Of a stretch of 64,000 nucleotides of DNA, positions 57,431-64,000 are shown in pieces (position 1 is the first letter of the stretch; each line of letters starts with the position of its first letter). The notes beneath the pieces are model-generated. The model searched no databases. It was not told the origin of the DNA and was given only the letters and a program-made list of their open reading frames with translations. The DNA comes from Pimelobacter simplex. Its GTDB lineage: Bacteria > Actinomycetota > Actinomycetes > Propionibacteriales > Nocardioidaceae. The stretch spans positions 41,959 to 105,958 of the forward strand of contig JADCLI010000017.1 in the NCBI GenBank assembly GCA_016803235.1, given 5' to 3'. The position numbers were made by a program, and so were the translations under genes.

Positions 57431-58716
57431 CCACGCCCCACCCTGACGAGACCGTCTTCACCTACGCCGCGCCGGCCCTCAAGTTCGGGCGGGGCGCCGC
57501 TGCCGAGGTCGGGTACGACGTCCGCGGCTGGGGCGCGCGCCGGGCCCTGCTGGTCACCGACCCGGGCGTGCTGGCCGCCGGCCACGCCGAGACGGTCGCG
57601 GCGTCGCTGCGCAGCCACGGCGTCGAGGTCGTGACCTACGCCGGCGCCCGGGTGGAGCCGACCGACGCCTCGCTGGAGGAGGCGGTCGCGTTCGCCCGCG
57701 GCGAGGGAACGTTCGACGCGGTGGTCGCCGTGGGTGGTGGCTCCGCGATCGACACCGCCAAGGCGGTCGCGCTGCTCGTGACCAACCCGGGTGGGCTGAT
57801 GGACTACGTCAACGCACCCATCGGCAGGGCGCGGGCGCCGCAGCAGCCGGTGCTGCCGCTGGCCGCCGTACCGACGACGACGGGCACCGGCGCCGAGTCG
57901 ACCACCATCTGCGTGATGGACGTGCTGGCGCTCAAGGTGAAGACCGGCATCAGCCACCCGGCGCTGCGTCCGCGGCTCGCGGTCGTCGACCCGGCGCTGT
58001 CGGCGACCCAGCCCGCGGGGGTGATCGCGGCGGCCGGGATGGACATCCTGTGCCATGCACTCGAGAGCTACACCGCCCGCTGGTACGGCGAGTTCCCGGC
58101 CAAGGAGCCGCAGCAGCGGGTGCCGTACTGCGGCTCGAACCCGATCGCGGACCTGTGGTCGGAGAAGGCGATGGGAATGCTGTCGGGGGCGTTCCGGGCC
58201 GCCGTCCGCGCGGCGCGCGAGGGTGACGACGGTGGCGAGGCGGCCGAGCAGATGGCCCTCGCGGCGACCTTCGCGGGACTCGGGTTCGGCAACGCCGGCG
58301 TGCACATCCCGCACGCCAACGCGTACCCGATCGCCGGCCGGGTCCGCGACTTCCGCCCCGCCGACTACCCGCAGGACGAGGCGATGGTGCCGCACGGGAT
58401 GGCCGTCGCGCTGACCGCGCCCGAGGCGTTCCGGTTCACCTTCGACGCGGCGCCCGAGCGGCACCTGCGTGCCGCGCAGCTGCTCTCGCCGGGGGTCGAG
58501 GGCGCCGACGCCTCGGTGCTCCCGGGCGTCATCGCCTCCCTGATGCGCGACATCGGGATCCCCAACGGCCTGGCCGAGGTCGGGTACGGCGCCGGCGACG
58601 TCGACGCGCTCGTCGAGGGCGCGCTCCAGCAGCAGCGGCTGCTCGCCACCGCGCCCAAGGACGTGACCGGCGAGGACCTGGCCACGATCATGACCGCCTC
58701 GCTCGAGCACTGGTGA
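57427..58716 (+). CDS. Iron-type alcohol dehydrogenase / hydroxyacid-oxoacid transhydrogenase
   Basis: This is a 429-residue enzyme of the iron-containing alcohol dehydrogenase superfamily. The nucleotide site is VVAVGGGSAIDTAKAVALL. The metal-site region is AAAGMDILCHALESYTARWY, with further His in HIPHANAYPIAG and MVPHGMAVAL. The length and the PTTTGTGAESTTICVMDVL segment fit ADHFE1-like hydroxyacid-oxoacid transhydrogenases, which couple 4-hydroxybutyrate oxidation to 2-oxoglutarate reduction. The substrate is inferred. GTG 57427 overlaps the Nudix gene stop. Confidence 0.88.
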   Translation: MTTPHPDETVFTYAAPALKFGRGAAAEVGYDVRGWGARRALLVTDPGVLAAGHAETVAASLRSHGVEVVTYAGARVEPTDASLEEAVAFARGEGTFDAVVAVGGGSAIDTAKAVALLVTNPGGLMDYVNAPIGRARAPQQPVLPLAAVPTTTGTGAESTTICVMDVLALKVKTGISHPALRPRLAVVDPALSATQPAGVIAAAGMDILCHALESYTARWYGEFPAKEPQQRVPYCGSNPIADLWSEKAMGMLSGAFRAAVRAAREGDDGGEAAEQMALAATFAGLGFGNAGVHIPHANAYPIAGRVRDFRPADYPQDEAMVPHGMAVALTAPEAFRFTFDAAPERHLRAAQLLSPGVEGADASVLPGVIASLMRDIGIPNGLAEVGYGAGDVDALVEGALQQQRLLATAPKDVTGEDLATIMTASLEHW

Positions 58717-58728
58717 TCCCGTTCTTCG

Positions 58729-58791
58729 CGTCGCACCTGACGAATGGGTCGTGAATCAGCCGAATTCGCAGCCCATTCGTCAGGTGCGACG
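58729..58791. repeat. 20-bp inverted repeat with 23-nt loop
   Basis: CGTCGCACCTGACGAATGGG (58729-58748) is followed after 23 bases by its exact reverse complement (58772-58791). There is no T run. It lies 12 bases after the dehydrogenase stop and ends 24 bases before the -10 of the next unit, so it may be a terminator or a member of a dispersed palindromic repeat family. Confidence 0.85.
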
Positions 58792-58826
58792 TGGGGACGG
58801 CACCACCGCCCGACTACGATCGACGG

Positions 58827-58913
58827 GTGAACCCGCGCCACCGCCGTCTGATCATCCCGGCCGCGCTGGTGGCGCTCCTGCTCATCGTCCTCGTGGCGGC
58901 GCTGCTCAAGTGA
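58827..58913 (+). CDS. 28-residue single-helix membrane peptide
   Basis: The predicted peptide reads MNPRHRRLIIPAALVALLLI then VLVAALLK: a basic N-terminus and one 19-residue hydrophobic helix. TACGAT (58815-58820) lies six bases before the GTG, the same leaderless layout as longer genes here. The stop overlaps the methyltransferase start as GTGA, giving translational coupling. Small size makes function unassignable; it could be a real microprotein or a leader peptide that sets methyltransferase translation. Confidence 0.6.
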   Translation: MNPRHRRLIIPAALVALLLIVLVAALLK

Positions 58914-60103
58914 GCACGCTCGCGCTCGAGGAGGGGTTGGCGCGGGTCCGGGCGGACCTGCTGGCCGACGACCGGCTGGTGCGTGCGGTCGCCTCGGGGC
59001 GCCGCAAGGCCGCCGTACCGCCGTGGCGGCGGGTCGAGCTGCGCTGGGTGGACCTCAAGGCGGGGCGGCACCTGCAGGTCGTGCGGTACGACGCCACGCA
59101 GGCCCACACGGCCAACCACGTGCACGGGGACGCGGCCGCGCGGGCGGTCGACGAGCTGCTGGCCGAGCCGTTCGGCAACTGGACGGTCGAGACCGCCGAG
59201 CAGCAGCTGAGCCTGCGGGTGACCAAGAAGGGCTCCGCGGTCGTGCACGTCGCCGCGCGGAGCGGCGAGCTGCCGGCCGACCGGAGCCACGACCGGGCCA
59301 AGGAGCGGCTGCTCCCGGAGGACGACCCGGTGTTCGCGGCGCTCGGCCTCGCCGACGCGCACGGCCGGATCAAGCCGAGCCGGATGGCGAAGTACCGCCA
59401 GGTCGAGGACTTCCTGCGGATCCTCGACCGCTCGGTCACCGAGGCGATCGCCAAGAGCCGGCTGCGCAGGCCGACGCCCGAGGAACCGCTGCGGGTCGTC
59501 GACCTCGGCTGCGGCAACGGCTACCTCACCTTCGCCGCCCAGCGCTACCTCAGCGAGCGCCGCGGGCTGCCGGTGCGGCTGACCGGCGTCGACGTCAAGG
59601 AGCAGTCGCGCGACCACAACGCCGCCGTGGCGCGGGAGCTCGGGATCGACGCGACCTTCGTCGCCGGCACGATCGGTGCTGCCGAGCTCGAGCAGGCGCC
59701 CGACGTCGTGCTGGCACTGCACGCCTGCGACACGGCCACCGACGACGCGCTCGCGCGGGCGGTCGACTGGGGCGCGCCGCTCGTGCTGGCCGCGCCCTGC
59801 TGCCACCACGACATCGCGGCCCAGCTGCGCAGTGCGGAGCCGCCGGCGCCGTACGCCTCGCTGGTGCGCGACGGCATCCTGCGCGAGCGGTTCGCCGACA
59901 CCCTCACCGACACCCTGCGCGCGCTGCTGCTGCGGCGGGCCGGCTACCGGGTCGACGTGATGGAGTTCGTCGACAGCCAGCACACGCCGCGCAACACGCT
60001 GCTGCGCGCGGTGCGGACCGGGACGGGCTCTGATGACGGTGAGTACGACGCCCTCGTCGCCGCGTGGGGGATCCGCCCGCGCCTCGGGGAGCTGCTGGGG
60101 TGA
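58910..60103 (+). CDS. SAM-dependent methyltransferase (Methyltransf_32-type)
   Basis: This is a 397-residue protein. The C-terminal half is a class I methyltransferase: SAM loop VVDLGCGNGYLTFAAQRYL, acidic end of strand 2 in TGVDVKEQSRDHN, and the family marker LALHACDTATDDALA then APCCHHDI. The Cys-Cys-His-His motif is typical of METTL25/PF13679-type enzymes. The N-terminal about 170 residues are a family-specific substrate domain. The target (RNA, protein or small molecule) is unknown. It starts GTG overlapping the small peptide gene and ends overlapping the next gene (GTGA). Confidence 0.87.
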   Translation: MSTLALEEGLARVRADLLADDRLVRAVASGRRKAAVPPWRRVELRWVDLKAGRHLQVVRYDATQAHTANHVHGDAAARAVDELLAEPFGNWTVETAEQQLSLRVTKKGSAVVHVAARSGELPADRSHDRAKERLLPEDDPVFAALGLADAHGRIKPSRMAKYRQVEDFLRILDRSVTEAIAKSRLRRPTPEEPLRVVDLGCGNGYLTFAAQRYLSERRGLPVRLTGVDVKEQSRDHNAAVARELGIDATFVAGTIGAAELEQAPDVVLALHACDTATDDALARAVDWGAPLVLAAPCCHHDIAAQLRSAEPPAPYASLVRDGILRERFADTLTDTLRALLLRRAGYRVDVMEFVDSQHTPRNTLLRAVRTGTGSDDGEYDALVAAWGIRPRLGELLG

Positions 60104-61056
60104 GGAGGCTGCTGGCGCTGGCGCTGCTGGCGCCCTTCGTGATCGGGTTCCTCTCACCGGGTGCCGCGCTCGAGCCGCCCACCGCCGACCCGGTCTTCCA
60201 CTTCACCGACCCCGAGATCACCGAGTCCAGCGGCCTGGTCGCCCGCGACGGCCTGGTCGTCACCGTCAACGACTCCGGCGACGGCAACCGGGTCTTCACC
60301 GTCGACCCCGCCACCGGCGCCACGGTCGGTGTCACCCGCTGGCCGGGCGACGCGACCGACATCGAGGCGCTCGCCCCCGCCGGGGACCCGGGCAGTGGCG
60401 AGGTCTGGGTCGGCGACATCGGCGACAACACCGCCTCGCGCGACCACGTCGAGGTCGCCCGGGTGCCCGTCGGCCGGGGCGAGCGCATGGTCGACGCGCC
60501 GACGTACCGGCTCGTCTATCCCGACGGCCCGCACGACGCCGAGACGCTGCTCGCCGACCCGGCGACCGGCCGACTGTACGTCGTCGCCAAGGAGTTCATC
60601 GGCCGCCTGTACGCCGCCCCGGAGCACCTCGACCCCGACGGCCCCAACCTGCTGAGTGCGGTGGACGAGGTGCTCGGCATCGCCACCGACGGCAGCTTCA
60701 CCCCCGACGGCGCGCACCTGGTGCTGCGCAACTACGGGCAGGCGGCCGTCTACACCTGGCCGGACCTGGGGCGGGTCGCCCAGGTGGACCTGCCGGAGCA
60801 GCCACAGGGGGAGGGGCTCGCGATCAGCGAGACGGGCGAGGTCCTGGTCAGCTCGGAGGGCGCGGGCGCCGAGGTGCTGCGGGTCGAGCTGCCCCTCGAC
60901 CAGCCTTCGGCGTCGCCCGGGCCCGACCAGGAGACCGACGACGGCAGCGGCCGGGCGCCGGTCGAGGTGGAGCGGTCGCTGTGGCCGTGGGCGCTCGGCG
61001 GCGTCGCCGGACTGGTGATCGTGGTCGTGCTGCTCCGCTCGCTGCGGCCCCGCTGA
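60100..61056 (+). CDS. Exported beta-propeller-like membrane-anchored protein
   Basis: This is a 318-residue protein with an N-terminal signal (LLALALLAPFVIGFLSPGAA), a repeat-rich soluble part (ITESSGLVARDGLVVTVNDS, TDIEALAP, WVGDIGDNTASRDHV, AETLLADPATGRLYVVAKEF) and a C-terminal membrane helix (WPWALGGVAGLVIVVVLLRS) with a basic end. The DIGDN and DIEAL segments recall secreted propeller proteins of unknown function. No catalytic residues were recognised. GTG 60100 overlaps the methyltransferase stop. Confidence 0.8.
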   Translation: MRRLLALALLAPFVIGFLSPGAALEPPTADPVFHFTDPEITESSGLVARDGLVVTVNDSGDGNRVFTVDPATGATVGVTRWPGDATDIEALAPAGDPGSGEVWVGDIGDNTASRDHVEVARVPVGRGERMVDAPTYRLVYPDGPHDAETLLADPATGRLYVVAKEFIGRLYAAPEHLDPDGPNLLSAVDEVLGIATDGSFTPDGAHLVLRNYGQAAVYTWPDLGRVAQVDLPEQPQGEGLAISETGEVLVSSEGAGAEVLRVELPLDQPSASPGPDQETDDGSGRAPVEVERSLWPWALGGVAGLVIVVVLLRSLRPR

Positions 61057-61097
61057 CGCAGGGGACTGGCCGGGCCGTTTCCGGGCACCTGTCCGGC

Positions 61098-62054
61098 GTG
61101 GCCCGGCTGCGTCGTACCTCTCCTGACGAGCCGGGCTGGACCCGGCGCCGGGCCGGGCGTGGCTTCGTCCACGTCGGCCTCGACGGGCGACCGCTGCCGG
61201 CCGACGACGCGGCCCGGTGCAAGGCGCTGGTGATCCCGCCGGCCTGGACCGACGTGTGGATCTGCCCGCGGCCCAACGGCCACCTGCAGGCGGTGGGCAC
61301 CGACGCGGCCGGGCGCCGGCAGTACCTCTACCACCCGGACTGGGTCGCGCAGCGCTCACAGGAGAAGCACGAGCGGGTGATGGCTCTCGGCCGCCGCCTG
61401 CCGCGACTGCGCGACCGGGTGCTCGCCGACCTCGCCGACGACGACCTGGGCCCGCGCGCGACCTGCGCCCTCGCGCTGCGGTTGATCGACCTGGGCTGCT
61501 TCCGGATCGGCAACGACGTGTACGCCGAGGAGTACGGCTCGTTCGGCCTGACGACCCTCGAGCGGCAGCACGTGCGGCGCTCCGGGGAAGTGCTGGTGTT
61601 CGAGTTCACCGGGAAGTCGGGGATCGAGCACCACGTCGAGATCGACGACCCGGTCGCGGTGCGCGCCCTCGACCGCCGGCGGCGCCGCCGGCGGGCGGAC
61701 CTGCGGCTGCTCGACGTCACCGGGACCGACGTGAACGACTACCTGCGCGAGGCCAGTGGGCTGGACGTCACGGCCAAGGACTTCCGCACCTGGCACGGCA
61801 CGGTGCTGGCAGCCGCCGCGCTCGCGCAGGCGCCCGGGCCCGACGCCTCCAAGACGGCGCGGAAGCGGGCCGTCGCCGCGGCGATGCGGGAGGTCGCGGA
61901 GTTCCTGGGCAACACCCCGGCGCTCGCCCGGTCGGCGTACGTCGACCCGCGGGTCGTCGACGCGTACGAGGAGGGACGCACCATCCGGGTGCGCGCGGGC
62001 GCGACCCGCGAGCAGCTGGAGCGGGCGACCCTGCGCCTTGTCGGCGGTCGGTGA
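61098..62054 (+). CDS. DNA topoisomerase IB
   Basis: This is a 318-residue enzyme of the small bacterial/poxvirus topoisomerase IB family. The N-terminal DNA-binding part contains IPPAWTDVWICPRPNGHLQA. The catalytic domain has the Arg region in LRLIDLGCFRIGNDVYAEEY, KSGIEHHVE, the FRTWHGT helix, and the nucleophile Tyr in LARSAYVDPRVVDAY. It relaxes supercoils through a 3'-phosphotyrosyl link. GTG 61098 gives MARLRRTSPDEPGW. It follows the propeller gene by 41 bp. Confidence 0.93.
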   Translation: MARLRRTSPDEPGWTRRRAGRGFVHVGLDGRPLPADDAARCKALVIPPAWTDVWICPRPNGHLQAVGTDAAGRRQYLYHPDWVAQRSQEKHERVMALGRRLPRLRDRVLADLADDDLGPRATCALALRLIDLGCFRIGNDVYAEEYGSFGLTTLERQHVRRSGEVLVFEFTGKSGIEHHVEIDDPVAVRALDRRRRRRRADLRLLDVTGTDVNDYLREASGLDVTAKDFRTWHGTVLAAAALAQAPGPDASKTARKRAVAAAMREVAEFLGNTPALARSAYVDPRVVDAYEEGRTIRVRAGATREQLERATLRLVGGR

Positions 62055-62066
62055 CACGATCGGTCC

Positions 62067-62372
62067 GTGACCGAGCACGAGTTCACCGCCGAGCTGTGGC
62101 GCTGGCAGGCGCGCGACGAGGAGACCGGTGGCGCCTGGTTCTTCGTGAGCCTTCCGTTCGAGGTCTCCGACCTGATCGACGAGACCGCGCCCCGCAAGGG
62201 CTTCGGCAGCGTCCGGGTCGAGGTCACCGTCGGGTCCAGCACCTGGCGCACGTCGGTGTTCCCGAGCGCCGAGGAGAAGACCTTCGTGCTGCCGGTGAAG
62301 AAGGCGGTCCGCACCGCCGAGGGCCTGGTCGAGGGCGGGCCCTGCACGGTCCGGCTGCGCACGCTCGAGTGA
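62067..62372 (+). CDS. DUF1905-family protein
   Basis: This is a 101-residue beta-rich protein that matches DUF1905: FTAELWRWQARDEETGGAWF, then FVSLPFEVSDLID, RKGFGSVRVEVTVGSSTWRT and KTFVLPVKKAVRTAEGLVEG. The function of the family is unknown. CACGAT lies six bases before GTG 62067. Twelve bases separate it from the topoisomerase stop. Confidence 0.85.
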   Translation: MTEHEFTAELWRWQARDEETGGAWFFVSLPFEVSDLIDETAPRKGFGSVRVEVTVGSSTWRTSVFPSAEEKTFVLPVKKAVRTAEGLVEGGPCTVRLRTLE

Positions 62373-62376
62373 GGTC

Positions 62377-62937
62377 TCAGGCCAGGGGCTGACCGTTGTC
62401 GACGAGCTCGACGCCCTGCGCCAGCTGCCGGACGCGGTGGCCGAACCAGGCCGCGGCGAAGGCGATCACGACGTACATCGTGAGCGCCTGGATCGCGTAG
62501 TTCGGGTAGTGGAGGACCCACGCGGTGTCCGCCTCGTTACGCCAGATGTAGGGGATCATCGCTGCGACCGCGCCGCCGGCGAGCTGGGAGCCCACGAAGA
62601 CCAGCAGGGCCTCGCCGGCGCGGCGCCACCACGGGCCGGCGAGCTCGCGGCGCAGCGCCCGGGAGACGCGCAGCGCCGTCGCCGGGCGCCATCCGGGGAA
62701 GGGTGCGACACGCGCCGACAGGACCGGAGCGCCTGCGACCAGCAGCCACGAGAGGCCGAGGAAGAGCGCGATCCCGAGGGCGGACAGCCCCGGCGCGAGC
62801 TCGGCCCGGCTGCGCATCAGGCCGGGCGTCAGCATCACGGCCGCGAGCGGCAGGCCCGCGAGCAGGCAGACGGCGAAGGTGCGCGGCAGGGCAGCCGCGG
62901 ACGTCGTACGACGGGGCGCCGAGATGTCGATCTGCAT
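62377..62937 (-). CDS. Membrane protein of unknown function, MarR-linked
   Basis: This is a 186-residue protein with four or five helices (FAVCLLAGLPLAAVMLTPG, ALGIALFLGLSWLLVAGAP, AGEALLVFVGSQLAGGAVAA, AIQALTMYVVIAFAAAWFG). No family was recognised. It diverges from the MarR gene across a 29-bp gap filled by a perfect palindrome. TAGTGT (minus strand) lies five bases before its ATG. It is the likely regulated partner of that MarR protein (inference). Confidence 0.8.
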   Translation of the reverse strand: MQIDISAPRRTTSAAALPRTFAVCLLAGLPLAAVMLTPGLMRSRAELAPGLSALGIALFLGLSWLLVAGAPVLSARVAPFPGWRPATALRVSRALRRELAGPWWRRAGEALLVFVGSQLAGGAVAAMIPYIWRNEADTAWVLHYPNYAIQALTMYVVIAFAAAWFGHRVRQLAQGVELVDNGQPLA

Positions 62938-62949
62938 GGTTCACACTAA

Positions 62950-62979
62950 CCACATATTTCACTACAGTGAAATATGTGG
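62950..62979. promoter_or_regulatory. 30-bp palindromic operator between divergent genes
   Basis: CCACATATTTCACT and AGTGAAATATGTGG are perfect inverted arms around AC. The AT content is unusually high for this genome. It covers the start region of the MarR gene and ends 13 bp before the ATG of the divergent membrane gene, so one bound dimer could control both. Confidence 0.82.
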
Positions 62980-63419
62980 GGGAGGACAGCGATCGGCTCG
63001 GCTTCGAGCTCAGCCTGCGCGTCGTGATGTTCCACGAGGCGCTGGCCCAGCGGCTCGGCGTCAACCGCACCGAGCACAAGCTGCTGGACCTGGTCGCCCG
63101 CCACCCCGACGGCCTGACGCCCGGCGAGCTCGCAACCGCGACCGGCCTGAGCAACCCGGCGATCACCAAGGTCGTCGACGCGCTGGCCGCCCGCGACCTG
63201 GTCCGCCGCGAGCGCAGCACGACCGACCGTCGCTCGGTCCGGGTGCTGCTCGCCCCGGGCCACGCGGCGCTCACCCGCCCGTCGGCCGCGGGCGTCGCGC
63301 GCCGCATCCACGAGCTCAACGAGTCGTTCACCGGGGCGGAGCTGGATGTCATCACGCGGTGGGTGGAGGGGGTCAACGACGCGCTGCGCGCCGAGACCGA
63401 GGCGCTGCGTGGCGACTAG
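62967..63419 (+). CDS. MarR-family transcriptional regulator
   Basis: This is about 150 residues with the MarR winged helix: NRTEHKLLDLVARHPDGLTP, recognition helix ATGLSNPAITKVVDALAARD, and wing LVRRERSTTDRRSVRVLLAP. The start is either GTG 62967 or GTG 62976, and both lie inside the palindrome; this overlap suggests a leaderless mRNA and direct autorepression. The ligand is unknown. Confidence 0.87.
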   Translation: MKYVGEDSDRLGFELSLRVVMFHEALAQRLGVNRTEHKLLDLVARHPDGLTPGELATATGLSNPAITKVVDALAARDLVRRERSTTDRRSVRVLLAPGHAALTRPSAAGVARRIHELNESFTGAELDVITRWVEGVNDALRAETEALRGD

Positions 63420-63428
63420 GGTCGGTGG

Positions 63429-63926
63429 ATGGACATCGAGGTCGTCGAAGGTGACATCACCGCGCAGCACGTCGACGCGGTGGTCAACGCCGCCAACCGC
63501 CGGATGCGCGGGGGAGGCGGGGTCGACGGGGCGATCCACGCGGCCGGTGGCCCGGAGGTGCTCGCTGACTGCGTACGCCGCTTCCCCCAGGGTCTCGCGA
63601 CCGGTGATGCCGGGTGGACGACCGCCGGCGACATGCCCGCCCGCTGGGTGATCCACGTGGTCGGCCCCAACCACAACGCGGGCGAGACCGACCGGAGCCT
63701 GCTGACGTCCTGCTACCGCCGGGCGCTGGAGGTCGCCGACGAGCTCGGCGCCCGCTCGGTCGCCTTCCCCCTGGTGAGCGCCGGCGTCTACGGCTGGCCG
63801 CGCGAGGACGCCGTCGACGCGGCGCTCGAGACCCTGCGCGCGACGCCGACCTCGGTGGAGGTGGCGCGGATGGTGGCGTTCGGGGCCTCGGCGTACGAGC
63901 TCATCGTCGGGCGGCTTCACCCGTAG
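63429..63926 (+). CDS. Macrodomain protein (O-acetyl-ADP-ribose deacetylase type)
   Basis: This is a 165-residue MacroD-type domain. VEGDITAQHVDAVVNAANRR carries the adenine Asp and the NAAN motif, GGGGVDGAIHAAGG carries the ribose loop, and AFPLVSAGVYGWP the diphosphate loop. Such enzymes remove ADP-ribose from proteins or deacetylate O-acetyl-ADP-ribose. TAGGGT (63417-63422) lies six bases before the ATG, so it has its own leaderless promoter overlapping the MarR stop. The 74 bp after it to the window end show nothing recognisable. Confidence 0.93.
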   Translation: MDIEVVEGDITAQHVDAVVNAANRRMRGGGGVDGAIHAAGGPEVLADCVRRFPQGLATGDAGWTTAGDMPARWVIHVVGPNHNAGETDRSLLTSCYRRALEVADELGARSVAFPLVSAGVYGWPREDAVDAALETLRATPTSVEVARMVAFGASAYELIVGRLHP

Positions 63927-64000
63927 GCCGTGATCATGGCTGTGTCCCCGCAGACGTGGGGTCCTGCGGGGTGTGGGGCGGGGTGGCTACTGGTCGGGCG

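Noticed and set aside
63927-64000. A possible gene start or hairpin at the right edge (GCAGACGTGGGGTCCTGC).
   Set aside because: Only 74 bases remain, with no start-plus-ribosome-site pattern and only a short imperfect stem.

Overview
The window is about 64 kb of very GC-rich DNA with strong third-position G/C bias. It looks like a chromosome segment of an actinobacterium, most likely of the Nocardioides / Nocardioidaceae type. This is inferred from gene content and order, not from a species match. Evidence: the block tRNA-Thr, tRNA-Met, rpmG, hadA, hadB ... tRNA-Trp, secE, nusG, rplK, rplA ... rplJ, rplL, Mce ATPase ... rpoB, rpoC matches the order known from mycobacteria. There is also a complete mce operon, an MptB-like mannosyltransferase, a deazaflavin (F420)-type reductase, and many leaderless genes with a TANNNT box six or seven bases before ATG/GTG.

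Layout. 1-8.4 kb: a partial FAD oxidoreductase, a LuxR regulator, then a tightly overlapping leftward operon. Its first gene encodes an adenylation-carrier-acyltransferase fusion; the ferric-iron ABC transporter (lipoprotein, permease, ATPase) follows. Two adjacent iron-box-like sites precede it, and a deazaflavin reductase lies upstream. 8.5-13.1 kb: an RDD membrane protein, then an MptB-like mannosyltransferase and a GT4 glycosyltransferase facing each other. A 1.3-kb unit sits between their 3' ends: one AbiEi/DUF559-type gene bracketed by 76-bp inverted repeats. 13.2-17.8 kb: pirin, LrgA, LrgB, a lipoprotein and an amidase. 17.9-20.2 kb: two tRNAs, rpmG, hadAB, murB. 20.3-25.4 kb: an accessory stretch (two secreted proteins, adenosine deaminase, and a small membrane protein with a TetR regulator and twin operators). 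25.4-32.2 kb: tRNA-Trp, secE, nusG, four ribosomal protein genes, with a lipoprotein, an aminotransferase and an NTF2-like gene interleaved.

32.4-43.8 kb: a ten-gene Mce lipid-import operon (ATPase, two YrbE permeases, MceA-F, two Mce-associated proteins). The last protein begins with a degenerate J-like domain. 44-51.6 kb: rpoB and rpoC with a palindromic repeat between them. 51.7-64 kb: a membrane protein, a two-component system, a geranylgeranyl-reductase-family flavoprotein, a tandem Nudix protein, an iron-type alcohol dehydrogenase/HOT, a 28-residue membrane peptide coupled to a methyltransferase, a propeller-like protein, topoisomerase IB, DUF1905, a MarR/membrane-protein divergent pair sharing a 30-bp palindrome, and a macrodomain hydrolase.

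The observations most worth following up are the inverted-repeat-flanked AbiEi/DUF559 unit (10710-12013), the iron-box operon led by an adenylation-carrier-acyltransferase fusion (1774-7957), and the J-like/Mce fusion carrying a 34-bp palindrome in its coding sequence. No CRISPR array, prophage, rRNA or transposase gene was seen.
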